DNA from: an uncultured bacterium
GTDB lineage: Bacteria > Pseudomonadota > Gammaproteobacteria > Burkholderiales > Burkholderiaceae_E
DNA length: 47,384 bases
Direction of reading: 5' to 3'
Assembly (NCBI GenBank): GCA_903907905.1
Contig: CAIVPX010000076.1
Coordinates: forward strand, 1 to 47,384
Positions 36,742 to 46,697 of this stretch are shown here, one piece after another. Every line of letters starts with the position of its first letter. Position 1 is the first letter of the stretch. A program made the translations under genes and the position numbers. The notes below the pieces were generated by a model, which saw only the letters and a program-made list of their open reading frames with translations, was not told where the DNA came from and did no database searches.

Positions 36742-37463
36742 CACGTCGGGCATCCAAGTTGGGCAGCAAGGTCGAGAAAATCCCGGGCGTGAAAATCGAT
36801 GTCCGGGGATCGGGTGAGATCTTTGAGGCCCGCCTCGACGCCTTGGGCACCGAACTCGAGCGGCCGCTCGATGTAGGCGGTGCGCAGGCCGCAGCGGGCT
36901 GCCGCGCGCAGATCATCCTTGTGGGCGGCCACCAGCATCACCTGCTCGGGCGGCAGCGCAAACACCTCGGCCACGCCCCGATAGGTCTCGGGATCGGGCT
37001 TGTAGTGACGGAACACTTCCGCCGAGAGAATGAGATCCCAGGGCAGCTGACCATGCCGGGCCAGATCGGCGAGCAGGCTAAGGTTGCCATTGGGCAGCGT
37101 GCAGACCTTGAAGCGCGCGCGCAGCGCGTGCAGCCCTGCTGCGGCATCGGGCCAGGGATCAAGCCGGTGCCACGCAAGATTGAGTTCGCGCCGCTGGGTT
37201 TCGCCGAGATGGCCAAGCCCGAAGTCGGGCAAGATGTCGTCGAGGATCATGCGGTGCAGATCGTCGATTCGGGTCCACCCCAGTTCGCCACTGCGCACCC
37301 GCTGCATGGCCGGGCGGTAGCCGTCGCGCCAGGCTGCGGCAACCGCCTCACACCGCGCGGCATCGAGCCCGAGTCCCATTTGGCCGACCTCCCGGCTGAT
37401 CGAACCGTGCCAGTCGACCACGGTGCCGAAGACGTCGAAGGCCAGGATTTTGATGTCGGACAC
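36741..37463 (-). CDS. Haloacid dehalogenase, type II
   Basis: A 240-residue HAD hydrolase. The nucleophile Asp lies in ILAFDVFGTVVDWHGSI, motif 2 in VCTLPNGNLSLLADL, the Lys in SAEVFRHYKPDPETY and the acidic motif in MLVAAHKDDLRAAARCG. The L-2-haloacid dehalogenase group has this pattern, releasing halide from 2-haloacids, but many members have other small phosphate or halide substrates. The start is GTG at 37463, placed by similarity; no ATG is available. Its stop overlaps the next gene in TGATG. It is the first gene of the minus-strand run to glnS, with a TAAAAT box 33 bases upstream. Confidence 0.88.
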   Translation of the reverse strand: MSDIKILAFDVFGTVVDWHGSISREVGQMGLGLDAARCEAVAAAWRDGYRPAMQRVRSGELGWTRIDDLHRMILDDILPDFGLGHLGETQRRELNLAWHRLDPWPDAAAGLHALRARFKVCTLPNGNLSLLADLARHGQLPWDLILSAEVFRHYKPDPETYRGVAEVFALPPEQVMLVAAHKDDLRAAARCGLRTAYIERPLEFGAQGVEAGLKDLTRSPDIDFHARDFLDLAAQLGCPT

Positions 37464-37495
37464 GGCGCGGGCTCGCAGGGCGAGGGAAACCCTAA

Positions 37496-37501
37496 ATTTT
37501 A
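37496..37501 (-). promoter_or_regulatory. Probable -10 element for the HAD-to-glnS operon
   Basis: On the minus strand GTTAAAATTT contains TAAAAT, five of six matches, about 33 bases before the GTG start. It is the clearest AT-rich patch in the region. The -35 region is not distinctive. Confidence 0.45.
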
Positions 37502-37577
37502 ACAGAGAGCCGGCGTGCAAGGCGCTGGCGCCACCTGACGCGATCGGATATCGAGGGCATCGCCGCGGCTTCGTCTT

Positions 37578-37706
37578 GGTGCGCAAAGGTTCCGCTGGGT
37601 GCCGGTCTTGACGGGTTTGGTGCGCGGCAGTCCCGCCTTGAGGCTGCAAGCCCCTCGGTGTCCGGGGTTTTTGCGCCATCGAGGTGCGCGGGGCGTGTCC
37701 GGGTGC
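37578..37706 (+). repeat. Five same-strand GGTGC words upstream of urtA
   Basis: GGTGC begins at 37578, 37598, 37619, 37683 and 37702, with intervals of 20, 21, 64 and 19 bases, close to whole numbers of double helical turns. Two copies are extended to TTGGTGCGC (37576 and 37617, 41 bases apart). GGTGC resembles one half of an NtrC site (GCACCA-n-TGGTGC). The matching left halves are poor, so binding by NtrC or another dimer is a hypothesis. Confidence 0.4.
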
Positions 37707-37707
37707 T

Positions 37708-37722
37708 GGGCACGGCTCTTGG
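37708..37722 (+). promoter_or_regulatory. Sigma-54-like promoter before urtA
   Basis: GGGCACG, four bases, then TTGG, against the -24/-12 consensus TGGCACG-n4-TTGC: nine of eleven matches with correct spacing. The -12 GC reads GG, which weakens it. Transcription would start near 37733, leaving a leader of about 70 bases. Confidence 0.4.
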
Positions 37723-37803
37723 GATGCCTGAAGCGCATCGCAGCGTGTCTGCTCTCCTCCTCGCCTTCAATCCTTCAACTTCCACAACCCAAAGGTGATT
37801 CGC

Positions 37804-39072
37804 ATGAACCGTCGCTTCTCACTCAAGGCCATGGTCGCCGCCGTGGCGCTGGCAGCGGGCTCCTCCGCCGCGGTCGCTCAGAGCAATGCCCCGATCAAAA
37901 TTGGCGTTCTGCATTCGCTGTCGGGCACGATGGCCATCTCTGAGACCGTGCTCAAGGACGTCGCCCTGATGGCGATTGAAGAAATCAACGCAGCGGGCGG
38001 TGTGCTTGGCCGCAAGCTTGAGCCCGTGATTGTCGATCCCGCCTCCAACTGGCCGCTGTTCGCAGAAAAGGCGCGTCAGCTGATCACCCAGGACAAGGTC
38101 GCGGTGACCTTCGGTTGCTGGACCTCGGTGTCTCGCAAGTCGGTCCTGCCGGTGTTCGAAGAGCTCAACAGCCTGCTCTTTTACCCCGTGCAGTATGAAG
38201 GCGAAGAGTTGTCGAAGAACGTGTTTTACACGGGGGCTGCGCCCAATCAGCAGGCCATCCCTGCGGTGGAATACCTGATGGGGGCCGACGGCGGTGAGGC
38301 CAAGCGCTTCTTCCTGCTGGGGACCGATTACGTGTACCCGCGCACGACCAACAAGATCCTGCGCGCCTTCCTCAAGTCCAAGGGCGTGAAGGATTCGGAT
38401 ATTGAAGAGGTCTACACGCCTTTCGGTCACTCCGATTATCAGACCATCGTGGCCAACATCAAGAAGTTCTCGGCGGGTGGCAAGACGGCGGTCATCTCGA
38501 CGATCAATGGCGACTCCAACGTGCCCTTCTACAAGGAACTCGGCAACCAGGGACTCAAGGCCACGGACGTTCCGGTGGTGGCTTTCTCGGTGGGTGAGGA
38601 GGAACTGCGCGGCGTCGATACCAAGCCGCTGGTGGGTCACCTCGCCGCATGGAACTACTTCATGTCGGTGAAGAACCCCGAGAACGACGGCTTCATCAAG
38701 AAGTGGACGGCGTACGCTCGGGCCAAGAAGCTGCCGGGTGCGGACAAGCCGCTCACCAACGATCCGATGGAGGCCACCTACATCGGCATCTACATGTGGA
38801 AGCAGGCGGTCGAGAAAGCGGGCAGTACCGATACCGACAAGGTGATCGCTGCCATGGCGGGTCAGACCTTCAAGGCGCCTTCGGGCTTTGTCGCCAAGAT
38901 GGATGAGCGCAATCATCACCTCCACAAACCGGTGTTCATCGGCGAGGTACGGGCGGACGGTCAGTTCAATGTCGTCTGGAAAACGTCGGGTCCGGTCAAG
39001 GCTGCACCCTGGAGTCCGTACATCCCCGGTAACGACAGGAAGAAGGACGAGCCGGACGGTCGCTCGAAGTAA
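37804..39072 (+). CDS. urtA: Urea ABC transporter substrate-binding protein
   Basis: Periplasmic receptor for urea (422 residues). The signal peptide NRRFSLKAMVAAVALAAGSS ends at AVAQ, and the mature part begins SNAPIKIGVLHSLSGTMAIS. Family landmarks are FGCWTSVSRKSVLPVFEE, LLFYPVQYEGEELSKNVFYT, ISTINGDSNVPFYKEL and DPMEATYIGIYMWKQAVEKA, close to UrtA of other urea importers and distinct from amino-acid LivK proteins. AAAGGTG eight bases before the ATG is the ribosome site. It is first of urtABCDE, directly followed by urease genes, which fixes urea as the ligand with good confidence. Confidence 0.96.
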   Translation: MNRRFSLKAMVAAVALAAGSSAAVAQSNAPIKIGVLHSLSGTMAISETVLKDVALMAIEEINAAGGVLGRKLEPVIVDPASNWPLFAEKARQLITQDKVAVTFGCWTSVSRKSVLPVFEELNSLLFYPVQYEGEELSKNVFYTGAAPNQQAIPAVEYLMGADGGEAKRFFLLGTDYVYPRTTNKILRAFLKSKGVKDSDIEEVYTPFGHSDYQTIVANIKKFSAGGKTAVISTINGDSNVPFYKELGNQGLKATDVPVVAFSVGEEELRGVDTKPLVGHLAAWNYFMSVKNPENDGFIKKWTAYARAKKLPGADKPLTNDPMEATYIGIYMWKQAVEKAGSTDTDKVIAAMAGQTFKAPSGFVAKMDERNHHLHKPVFIGEVRADGQFNVVWKTSGPVKAAPWSPYIPGNDRKKDEPDGRSK

Positions 39073-39091
39073 TCGCTGACCGGGTTTCCGG

Positions 39092-40696
39092 ATGATGCGG
39101 CGCCTGTACGGGTTCCTGGTTTGTCTGGCGGGTCTGCTTCTGCCCCTGAGCGCCTGGCCGCTCACGCAGGAGCTGGCCCTGCGGATGGCCAGCGGCGACA
39201 ACACCTCGCGCATTGCTGCGATGCGCGAGGCGGTCGATGCCGCCGATACCGGTGCTGCCCCCTTTCTGCAGCAGATGCTCGACGGCAATGTCCGGGTCAC
39301 CGCAGCGGGCCGTGCGCTGATCGTTCGCGGCAGTGGCGCGGTCGATGCGGTGAGTGGGGCGCAGGCCGAACTCGAGTCGGGCGCCGACGAACCGGTCATC
39401 AATAACCGGATGCGACGCGAAATCGCAGCCGCGATCGGTGCCCTGGGGGTGTTCTCCGAGGATCGCAGCACCCGGCTGAGCGCCGCGCAGTCGCTGGTCA
39501 AATCGCCTGACCTGGCTCGACTGGCCCTGGTCGAGCGCGCTCTGGCGAGCGAAAAGGATCCGGCGATCCAAGGCGTACTGGACTCCGCGCGGTCGCTCAT
39601 CCTGCTGGCCTCGCCAGACCTTGAAAAGAAGCTCGCGGCCATCTGGGCGATCGGCCGCGAAGGCGGCCCGCAGGCCAAGGCGCTGCTCATGGCCAGGCTC
39701 GCAGGTGAGGGCGACCGCGCCGTCGAGCCCGATGCGAAAGTGCGAGCGGCCTTGCGTCAGGCCGTCAGCCAGATCGAGGCACGAATGGTCTGGTATGAGC
39801 GTCTTGGCCTGGCCTTTGCCGGGGTCAGTCTGGGCAGCATCCTGTTGCTGGCGGCCCTGGGCCTGGCGATCACTTACGGGTTGATGGGCGTGATCAACAT
39901 GGCCCATGGCGAGTTGATGATGATTGGGGCCTACGCGACGTGGCTGGTGCAGGGCGCTTTCCGGTCCTGGGCGCCACAATGGTTTGATGCCTACCTGCTG
40001 GCGGCCCTGCCTGTGGCGTTTCTGGCTGCGGCGGGGGTGGGGGCGGTGCTCGAGCGCACGGTGATCCGCTTTCTCTATGGTCGTCCGCTCGAGACCCTGC
40101 TCGCCACCTGGGGTATCAGCCTCATGCTCATGCAGGCGGCCCGCAGCCTGTTTGGCGCGCAAAATGTGTCGGTTGAGAACCCTTCATGGATGTCCGGCGG
40201 CGTGACGCTGGCCGCCAACCTCGTGTTGCCCTGGAATCGGATCGTCATCATTGCCTTCGCCATGCTGGTGCTGCTGGGGGTTGCGCTGATGCTCGCGCGC
40301 ACGCGCTTGGGGCTCTTCGTTCGGGCCGCGACCCAGAACCGCACGATGGCGCGTTGTGTGGGCGTGCCCACGCGTCAGGTCGATACGCTGGCTTTTGCGC
40401 TGGGGTCTGGGATCGCGGGGCTCGCGGGCTGCGCGTTGTCACAGATCGGCAATGTCGGGCCCGACCTGGGGCAGGCCTACATCATCGATTCCTTCATGGT
40501 GGTGGTGCTGGGCGGGGTCGGCCAGCTCGCCGGGGCGGTCAGTGCCGCGCTGGGCCTTGGGGTCATCAACAAGCTGATCGAGGGAATGTCGGGCCCGGTG
40601 ATCGCGAAAATCGCGGTCCTGCTCATCATCGTCGCCTTCATTCAGAAACGGCCGCAGGGACTTTTCGCCCTGCGCGGGCGCAGTGCCGAGGCGTGA
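39092..40696 (+). CDS. urtB: Urea ABC transporter permease UrtB
   Basis: Inner-membrane permease of 534 residues. A signal-like first segment (LYGFLVCLAGLLLPLSAWPL) is followed by about 200 mostly helical residues expected outside the membrane, a feature of UrtB that LivH lacks. The permease domain starts around residue 240 (SLGSILLLAALGLAITYGLM) and has GVINMAHGELMMIGAYATW, LATWGISLMLMQAARSLFG, RAATQNRTMARCVGVPTRQV with the ABC-coupling loop, and DSFMVVVLGGVGQLAG. It starts at ATG 39092 (ATG 39095 is next to it), 19 bases after urtA, and its stop overlaps urtC in TGATG. Confidence 0.95.
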   Translation: MMRRLYGFLVCLAGLLLPLSAWPLTQELALRMASGDNTSRIAAMREAVDAADTGAAPFLQQMLDGNVRVTAAGRALIVRGSGAVDAVSGAQAELESGADEPVINNRMRREIAAAIGALGVFSEDRSTRLSAAQSLVKSPDLARLALVERALASEKDPAIQGVLDSARSLILLASPDLEKKLAAIWAIGREGGPQAKALLMARLAGEGDRAVEPDAKVRAALRQAVSQIEARMVWYERLGLAFAGVSLGSILLLAALGLAITYGLMGVINMAHGELMMIGAYATWLVQGAFRSWAPQWFDAYLLAALPVAFLAAAGVGAVLERTVIRFLYGRPLETLLATWGISLMLMQAARSLFGAQNVSVENPSWMSGGVTLAANLVLPWNRIVIIAFAMLVLLGVALMLARTRLGLFVRAATQNRTMARCVGVPTRQVDTLAFALGSGIAGLAGCALSQIGNVGPDLGQAYIIDSFMVVVLGGVGQLAGAVSAALGLGVINKLIEGMSGPVIAKIAVLLIIVAFIQKRPQGLFALRGRSAEA

Positions 40697-41838
40697 TGCG
40701 ACCGTTTCTGGCTCCGTCTGAAAAGCTCATGCTGGGGCTTGTGCTGGCTCTGGTGGTGCTGGTCATTCCGGTCTGCAATCTGATGCTGGCCGCAGGTCAC
40801 CCGCTGCATCTGTCCGATTACTTCGTGACCCTGCTGGGCAAGATCACCTGCTACGCGATCGCCGCGCTCGCGATGGGCCTGGTGTGGGGCTACGCGGGCA
40901 TTCTCTCGCTGGGGCACGGGCTCTTCTTTGCGCTGGGTGGCTACGCCATGGGCATGTACCTCATGCGCAGCATCGGGCGTGACGGCCACTACAAGAGCGA
41001 GCTCCCCGATTTCATGGTGTTTCTCGACTGGAAGTCCCTGCCCTGGCATTGGCAGTTCACCGACCAGTTCTGGTGGGCCCTGCTGCTGGTGGTGGCGGTG
41101 CCGGGTGTGCTCGCTTTTGCGTTCGGCTATCTGGCTTTCCGCTCGCGCATCAAGGGGGTGTACTTTTCAATCATCACCCAGGCACTCACCTACGCTGCGA
41201 TGCTGCTCTTTTTTCGCAACGAGACGGGCTTCGGCGGCAACAACGGCTTTACCGACTTCAAGCGGATTCTCGGCTTCCCCATTGCTTCGGCGAGCACCCG
41301 GGCTGCGCTCTTCGTGCTGAGCGCGCTGGTGCTGGTGGGGTGCTTTCTTTTCTGCCGCTGGCTGGTGCGATCCAAGTTCGGGCGAGTGCTGATGGCGATT
41401 CGTGATGCGGAAAGTCGTGTGATGTTCTGCGGTTACGACCCGCTCTGGTACAAGCTGGGCGTGTGGACGCTATCCGCCATGATGTGCGGCGTGGCCGGGG
41501 CGCTCTATGTCCCCCAGGTCGGCATCATCAATCCGGGCGAGATGTCGGCCGCCAATTCGATCGAGATCGCAATCTGGGTCGCCGTGGGCGGGCGCGGAAC
41601 CCTCATCGGTCCCATCGCAGGGGCCTTCCTTGTCAATGGCGCCAAAAGTTGGTTCACCGTGGCGTGGCCGGAGTTCTGGCTGTACTGCCTGGGTCTGCTG
41701 TTCGTTCTCACGACCTTGCTGCTGCCCCAGGGGGTGGTGGGGCTGGTGACAACGCTGCGGGCACGTCTTGCGGGCGCGTCGTCGCCGCGCGAGCGGCCGG
41801 CAGGCGCCGCAGCAGGCCCTTCGGAGTCGTCAACATGA
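40696..41838 (+). CDS. urtC: Urea ABC transporter permease UrtC
   Basis: Second permease subunit (380 residues, LivM-like). Multiple hydrophobic segments are seen, with GLVWGYAGILSLGHGLFFAL, the urea-type insert RSIGRDGHYKSELPDFMVFL, GVYFSIITQALTYAAMLLFF, the coupling loop GRVLMAIRDAESRVMFCGYD and IEIAIWVAVGGRGTLIGPI. A short Ala/Pro/Arg tail follows the last helix. The start shares one base with the urtB stop, and the stop overlaps urtD by four bases, so the subunits are translated together in fixed ratio. Confidence 0.96.
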   Translation: MRPFLAPSEKLMLGLVLALVVLVIPVCNLMLAAGHPLHLSDYFVTLLGKITCYAIAALAMGLVWGYAGILSLGHGLFFALGGYAMGMYLMRSIGRDGHYKSELPDFMVFLDWKSLPWHWQFTDQFWWALLLVVAVPGVLAFAFGYLAFRSRIKGVYFSIITQALTYAAMLLFFRNETGFGGNNGFTDFKRILGFPIASASTRAALFVLSALVLVGCFLFCRWLVRSKFGRVLMAIRDAESRVMFCGYDPLWYKLGVWTLSAMMCGVAGALYVPQVGIINPGEMSAANSIEIAIWVAVGGRGTLIGPIAGAFLVNGAKSWFTVAWPEFWLYCLGLLFVLTTLLLPQGVVGLVTTLRARLAGASSPRERPAGAAAGPSESST

Positions 41839-42671
41839 CCGCATCGACGCCGCTCAGGCCGAGCGATGCACTGGTCTCGGGCGGCCAGCACCCCGGCTTC
41901 GGCCGCATCAAGTCGGGGGACGTCGATCTCAGCCACGGCGTGGCGCTCTACCTCGAGGGCATTTCGGTGTCCTTTGACGGCTTCAAGGCGCTCAATGCCC
42001 TGTCCCTGTCGCTCGATGTGGGTGAACTTCGTTGCGTCATCGGCCCCAATGGTGCCGGCAAGACCACGATGATGGACGTCATCACTGGCAAGACCCGTCC
42101 TGATGAAGGCCAGGCGTTTTTCGGTCAGACCGCCGACCTGCTCAAACTGCGCGAGCCGGAGATTGCGCGGCTGGGCATCGGGCGCAAGTTTCAGAAACCC
42201 ACCGTGTTCGAAGACCTCTCGGTGTTCGAGAACCTGGAACTGGCGCTCAAGGCAGACAAGCGTGCGCGTGGATCACTGCGCTGGCGTCTGAGCGGTGCGC
42301 AGCGCGATCGGATCGACGCCTTGCTCGCGCAGGTCCGCCTCACCGACGAGCGCCTGCGCCAGGCGGGCACCCTCTCGCATGGGCAGAAGCAGTGGATCGA
42401 GATCGGCATGCTGCTGGCGCAGGACCCCATGGTGCTGCTGCTTGATGAGCCCGTGGCCGGCATGACCGATGGCGAAACGGCCCGCACGGCTGAACTGCTC
42501 CTCGAACTCGAGGGCAAGCACTCCATCATGGTGGTGGAGCACGACATGGACTTCATCGCCAGCATTGCCAGGCGCGTGACCGTGCTTCATGAGGGAAGTG
42601 TCCTGGCCGAGGGGCGCTTGGCCGAGATTCAGGCTGACGAGCGCGTCATCGAAGTTTATCTGGGGCGCTGA
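41835..42671 (+). CDS. urtD: Urea ABC transporter ATP-binding protein UrtD
   Basis: One of two ATPases driving urea uptake (278 residues). After a non-conserved 35-residue N-terminal extension come the Walker A GPNGAGKTTMMDVITG near 68, the Q-loop in IGRKFQKPTVFEDLSVFEN, the signature LSHGQKQWIEIGMLL (the urea-specific LSHGQ in place of LSGGQ), Walker B MVLLLDEPVAGMTD and the switch His in VVEHDMDF. It overlaps urtC by four bases and is three bases from urtE. Confidence 0.96.
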   Translation: MTASTPLRPSDALVSGGQHPGFGRIKSGDVDLSHGVALYLEGISVSFDGFKALNALSLSLDVGELRCVIGPNGAGKTTMMDVITGKTRPDEGQAFFGQTADLLKLREPEIARLGIGRKFQKPTVFEDLSVFENLELALKADKRARGSLRWRLSGAQRDRIDALLAQVRLTDERLRQAGTLSHGQKQWIEIGMLLAQDPMVLLLDEPVAGMTDGETARTAELLLELEGKHSIMVVEHDMDFIASIARRVTVLHEGSVLAEGRLAEIQADERVIEVYLGR

Positions 42672-42674
42672 GCG

Positions 42675-43367
42675 ATGCTGAAGCTCGGGGGGGTCAACCA
42701 GTTCTACGGCGGCAGTCACATCCTGCGCAATGTCAGCCTTGAGGTACCGCACGCGGCGGTCACCGTGCTGCTGGGCCGCAACGGGGTGGGTAAGAGCACG
42801 CTGCTTCGTTGCCTGATGGGCGTATTGCCGATCCGCAGCGGTCGGATCGAGTTCGATGGCCAGACGATTTCGCACTTGCCTCCCGAGCGGCGGGCCGCGC
42901 TCGGCATCGCCTATGTTCCGCAGGGCCGCGAAATCTTTGCCCGCCTGACGGTCCTGGAAAATCTCCGTATGGGGTTGGCGACCGCAGGCCGTGGGGCCGA
43001 CATTCCCGCCGAATTGTTTGAACTTTTTCCGGTGCTGCGCGCCATGCTCAACCGGCGCGGCGGCGACCTCTCGGGCGGCCAGCAGCAGCAACTGGCGATC
43101 GCCCGGGCGCTTGCCATGCGGCCTCGCCTGCTGATTCTCGATGAGCCGACCGAGGGCATCCAGCCTTCGATCATCAAGGACATCGAGCGCGTGATCCGTC
43201 TCCTGGCCTCTCGAGGGGATATGGCGATCCTTCTGGTCGAGCAGTATTACGATTTCGCCCGGGCGCTTGCCGACCATTACGCCGTCATGTCCCGGGGCGA
43301 GGTGATCCGCAGCGGTCTGGCCGCCAACATGGAACGCGACAAGGTTCGGGACATGGTGGCGATTTGA
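42675..43367 (+). CDS. urtE: Urea ABC transporter ATP-binding protein UrtE
   Basis: The second ATPase (230 residues, LivF-like). Walker A is LLGRNGVGKSTLLRCLMG, signature DLSGGQQQQLAIARALAM, Walker B LLILDEPTEGIQPSII, and the switch region LLVEQYYDFARALADHYAVM; the EQYYDFA segment is characteristic of UrtE. It begins three bases after urtD and ends 42 bases before ureD. No terminator was seen in that gap, so transporter and urease genes may share a message. Confidence 0.96.
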   Translation: MLKLGGVNQFYGGSHILRNVSLEVPHAAVTVLLGRNGVGKSTLLRCLMGVLPIRSGRIEFDGQTISHLPPERRAALGIAYVPQGREIFARLTVLENLRMGLATAGRGADIPAELFELFPVLRAMLNRRGGDLSGGQQQQLAIARALAMRPRLLILDEPTEGIQPSIIKDIERVIRLLASRGDMAILLVEQYYDFARALADHYAVMSRGEVIRSGLAANMERDKVRDMVAI

Positions 43368-43409
43368 GCGGCATACGCGCTCACGATTTCGGCTGAGAGC
43401 CTCGCCCGG

Positions 43410-44276
43410 ATGAATGCCCCCGATCCGATCTCCCTTGCCCGCAGTGCCTGGCCGGCGAGCCTCGATCTGCGCTTTGCCCGTCAGGGCGCGCGCACGGTGC
43501 CGACCCTGCGCGCCCATCGCGGGCCCCTGCGGATCCAGAAAGGCTTCACGCCCGAGGGACCGGATCTGTGGCATCAGGTGATCGTGCACCCTCCTGGCGG
43601 GATTGCCTCGGGCGATTCACTTGATATCCGCGTCGGCGTCGAGGCGCACGGTCGGGCACTGCTCACGTCGCCGGGCGCTGCCAAGTGGTATCGCGCCAAC
43701 CCTCACGCGCCCCAACCCCTGGCGCGACAGTCCCTGCACCTGTCGGTGGCCGATGGTGCAAGCCTCGAATGGTTGCCGCTCGAAACCATCGTCTTCGATG
43801 GTGCGCAGGCTCAATGGCAAAGCCGCTTCGAACTGACGGGATCGGCGGTTCTGGTGGCCGCCGAGCTGGTCTGCCTGGGTCGGCCTGCATCGTCGCTCGG
43901 CTTTGATTCTGGAGAGCTGCGCTGGAATATCGAGCTTGTGCGTGACGATCGCTTGCTATTCTGTGAGCAGGCGGTGTTGTCGGGTGGATCGGCTGCGCTG
44001 CGCGCGCGCAGCGGCCTGGCGGGCCTCAGCGCCTTTGGCAGCCTGCTGCTGGCGGCCGACGAGCCCCGCATCGGCCCGCTGATCGAGCGCGTGCGCGAGC
44101 TCGAGGCCGACTTTCCGGGCGACTGGGCCATCACGGCCTTGCCGGGGCTGGCGCTGCTGCGCTGGCGCGGTGACGGTGCCGAGGTGGGCTGGCGCGTGTT
44201 GCGAGCGGCCTGGAAAGCCTGCCGGCCGCTACTCTTGAGCAGGCCCGCCTGCGAACCCCGAATTTGGGCGACATGA
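43410..44276 (+). CDS. ureD: Urease accessory protein UreD
   Basis: Scaffold that binds apo-urease and recruits UreF and UreG for nickel delivery (288 residues, UreH in some species). Recognisable stretches are LRAHRGPLRIQKGFTPEG, VIVHPPGGIASGDSLDIRV, LLTSPGAAKWYRA, GASLEWLPLETIVFDGA and AELVCLGRPASSLGF, all in family order. It opens the urease gene run 42 bases after urtE and ends about 30 bases before ureA. Placement of ureD first is usual in betaproteobacteria. Confidence 0.95.
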   Translation: MNAPDPISLARSAWPASLDLRFARQGARTVPTLRAHRGPLRIQKGFTPEGPDLWHQVIVHPPGGIASGDSLDIRVGVEAHGRALLTSPGAAKWYRANPHAPQPLARQSLHLSVADGASLEWLPLETIVFDGAQAQWQSRFELTGSAVLVAAELVCLGRPASSLGFDSGELRWNIELVRDDRLLFCEQAVLSGGSAALRARSGLAGLSAFGSLLLAADEPRIGPLIERVRELEADFPGDWAITALPGLALLRWRGDGAEVGWRVLRAAWKACRPLLLSRPACEPRIWAT

Positions 44277-44306
44277 CACCGGACACTGGTGCTGGAGGAT
44301 GCTTCG

Positions 44307-44609
<303 letters not shown>

Positions 44610-44626
44610 TTCTCAGGAGCGTGCAG

Positions 44627-44982
44627 ATGTCCAGCGCCAGTTCTTCTCATGCCGGGGCCGACGGCCTCGTTCCCGGTGCGATCGATACCCTCGAGGGTGA
44701 CATCGAACTCAATGTCGGGCGGCCTACGCTGAGTGTGCAGGTGGCCAATCGCGGCGACCGGCCCGTACAGATCGGTTCGCACTATCACTTCTTCGAGGTC
44801 AACGAGGCACTGGACTTCGACCGCGCCGCCTCGCTGGGCTACCGGCTCAACATCGCTGCCGGGACGGCCGTTCGCTTCGAGCCCGGTCAGACCCGGACGG
44901 TCGAACTCGTAGCGTTGTCGGGCGAGCGAATCGTGCACGGATTTCAAGGCAAGGTGAACGGCAAGCTTCCGGAGATCAAGCG

Positions 44983-44986
<4 letters not shown>
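44627..44986 (+). CDS. ureB: Urease beta subunit
   Basis: Structural subunit of 119 residues. After a Ser/Ala-rich leader of about 15 residues comes [80 protein letters not shown] and FQGKVNGKL, the whole conserved fold. AGGAG seven bases before the ATG at 44627 decides the start against a GTG at 44621. The stop overlaps the ureC start by four bases. Confidence 0.97.
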
Positions 44987-46683
<1,697 letters not shown>

Positions 46684-46697
46684 ACAGGGCTCGCGTC

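Larger units (their letters stand above)
37464..37803. other. Divergent 340-base control region between HAD gene and urtA
   Basis: The only stretch over 300 bases without a gene. From the left it has a -10-like box for the HAD gene, then a GC-rich part with five same-strand GGTGC words, a sigma-54-like element, and a pyrimidine-rich leader ending in the AAAGGTG ribosome site of urtA. No conserved peptide was recognised in any frame. Confidence 0.7.

Noticed and set aside
34714-36792. 692-codon plus-strand frame opposite the reductase and gamma-glutamyltransferase genes
   Set aside because: No motif or coding-like composition; shadow of two well-supported minus-strand genes.
37819-39690. 623-codon minus-strand frame opposite urtA and urtB
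   Set aside because: Antisense to genes fixed by strong family motifs and by operon context.
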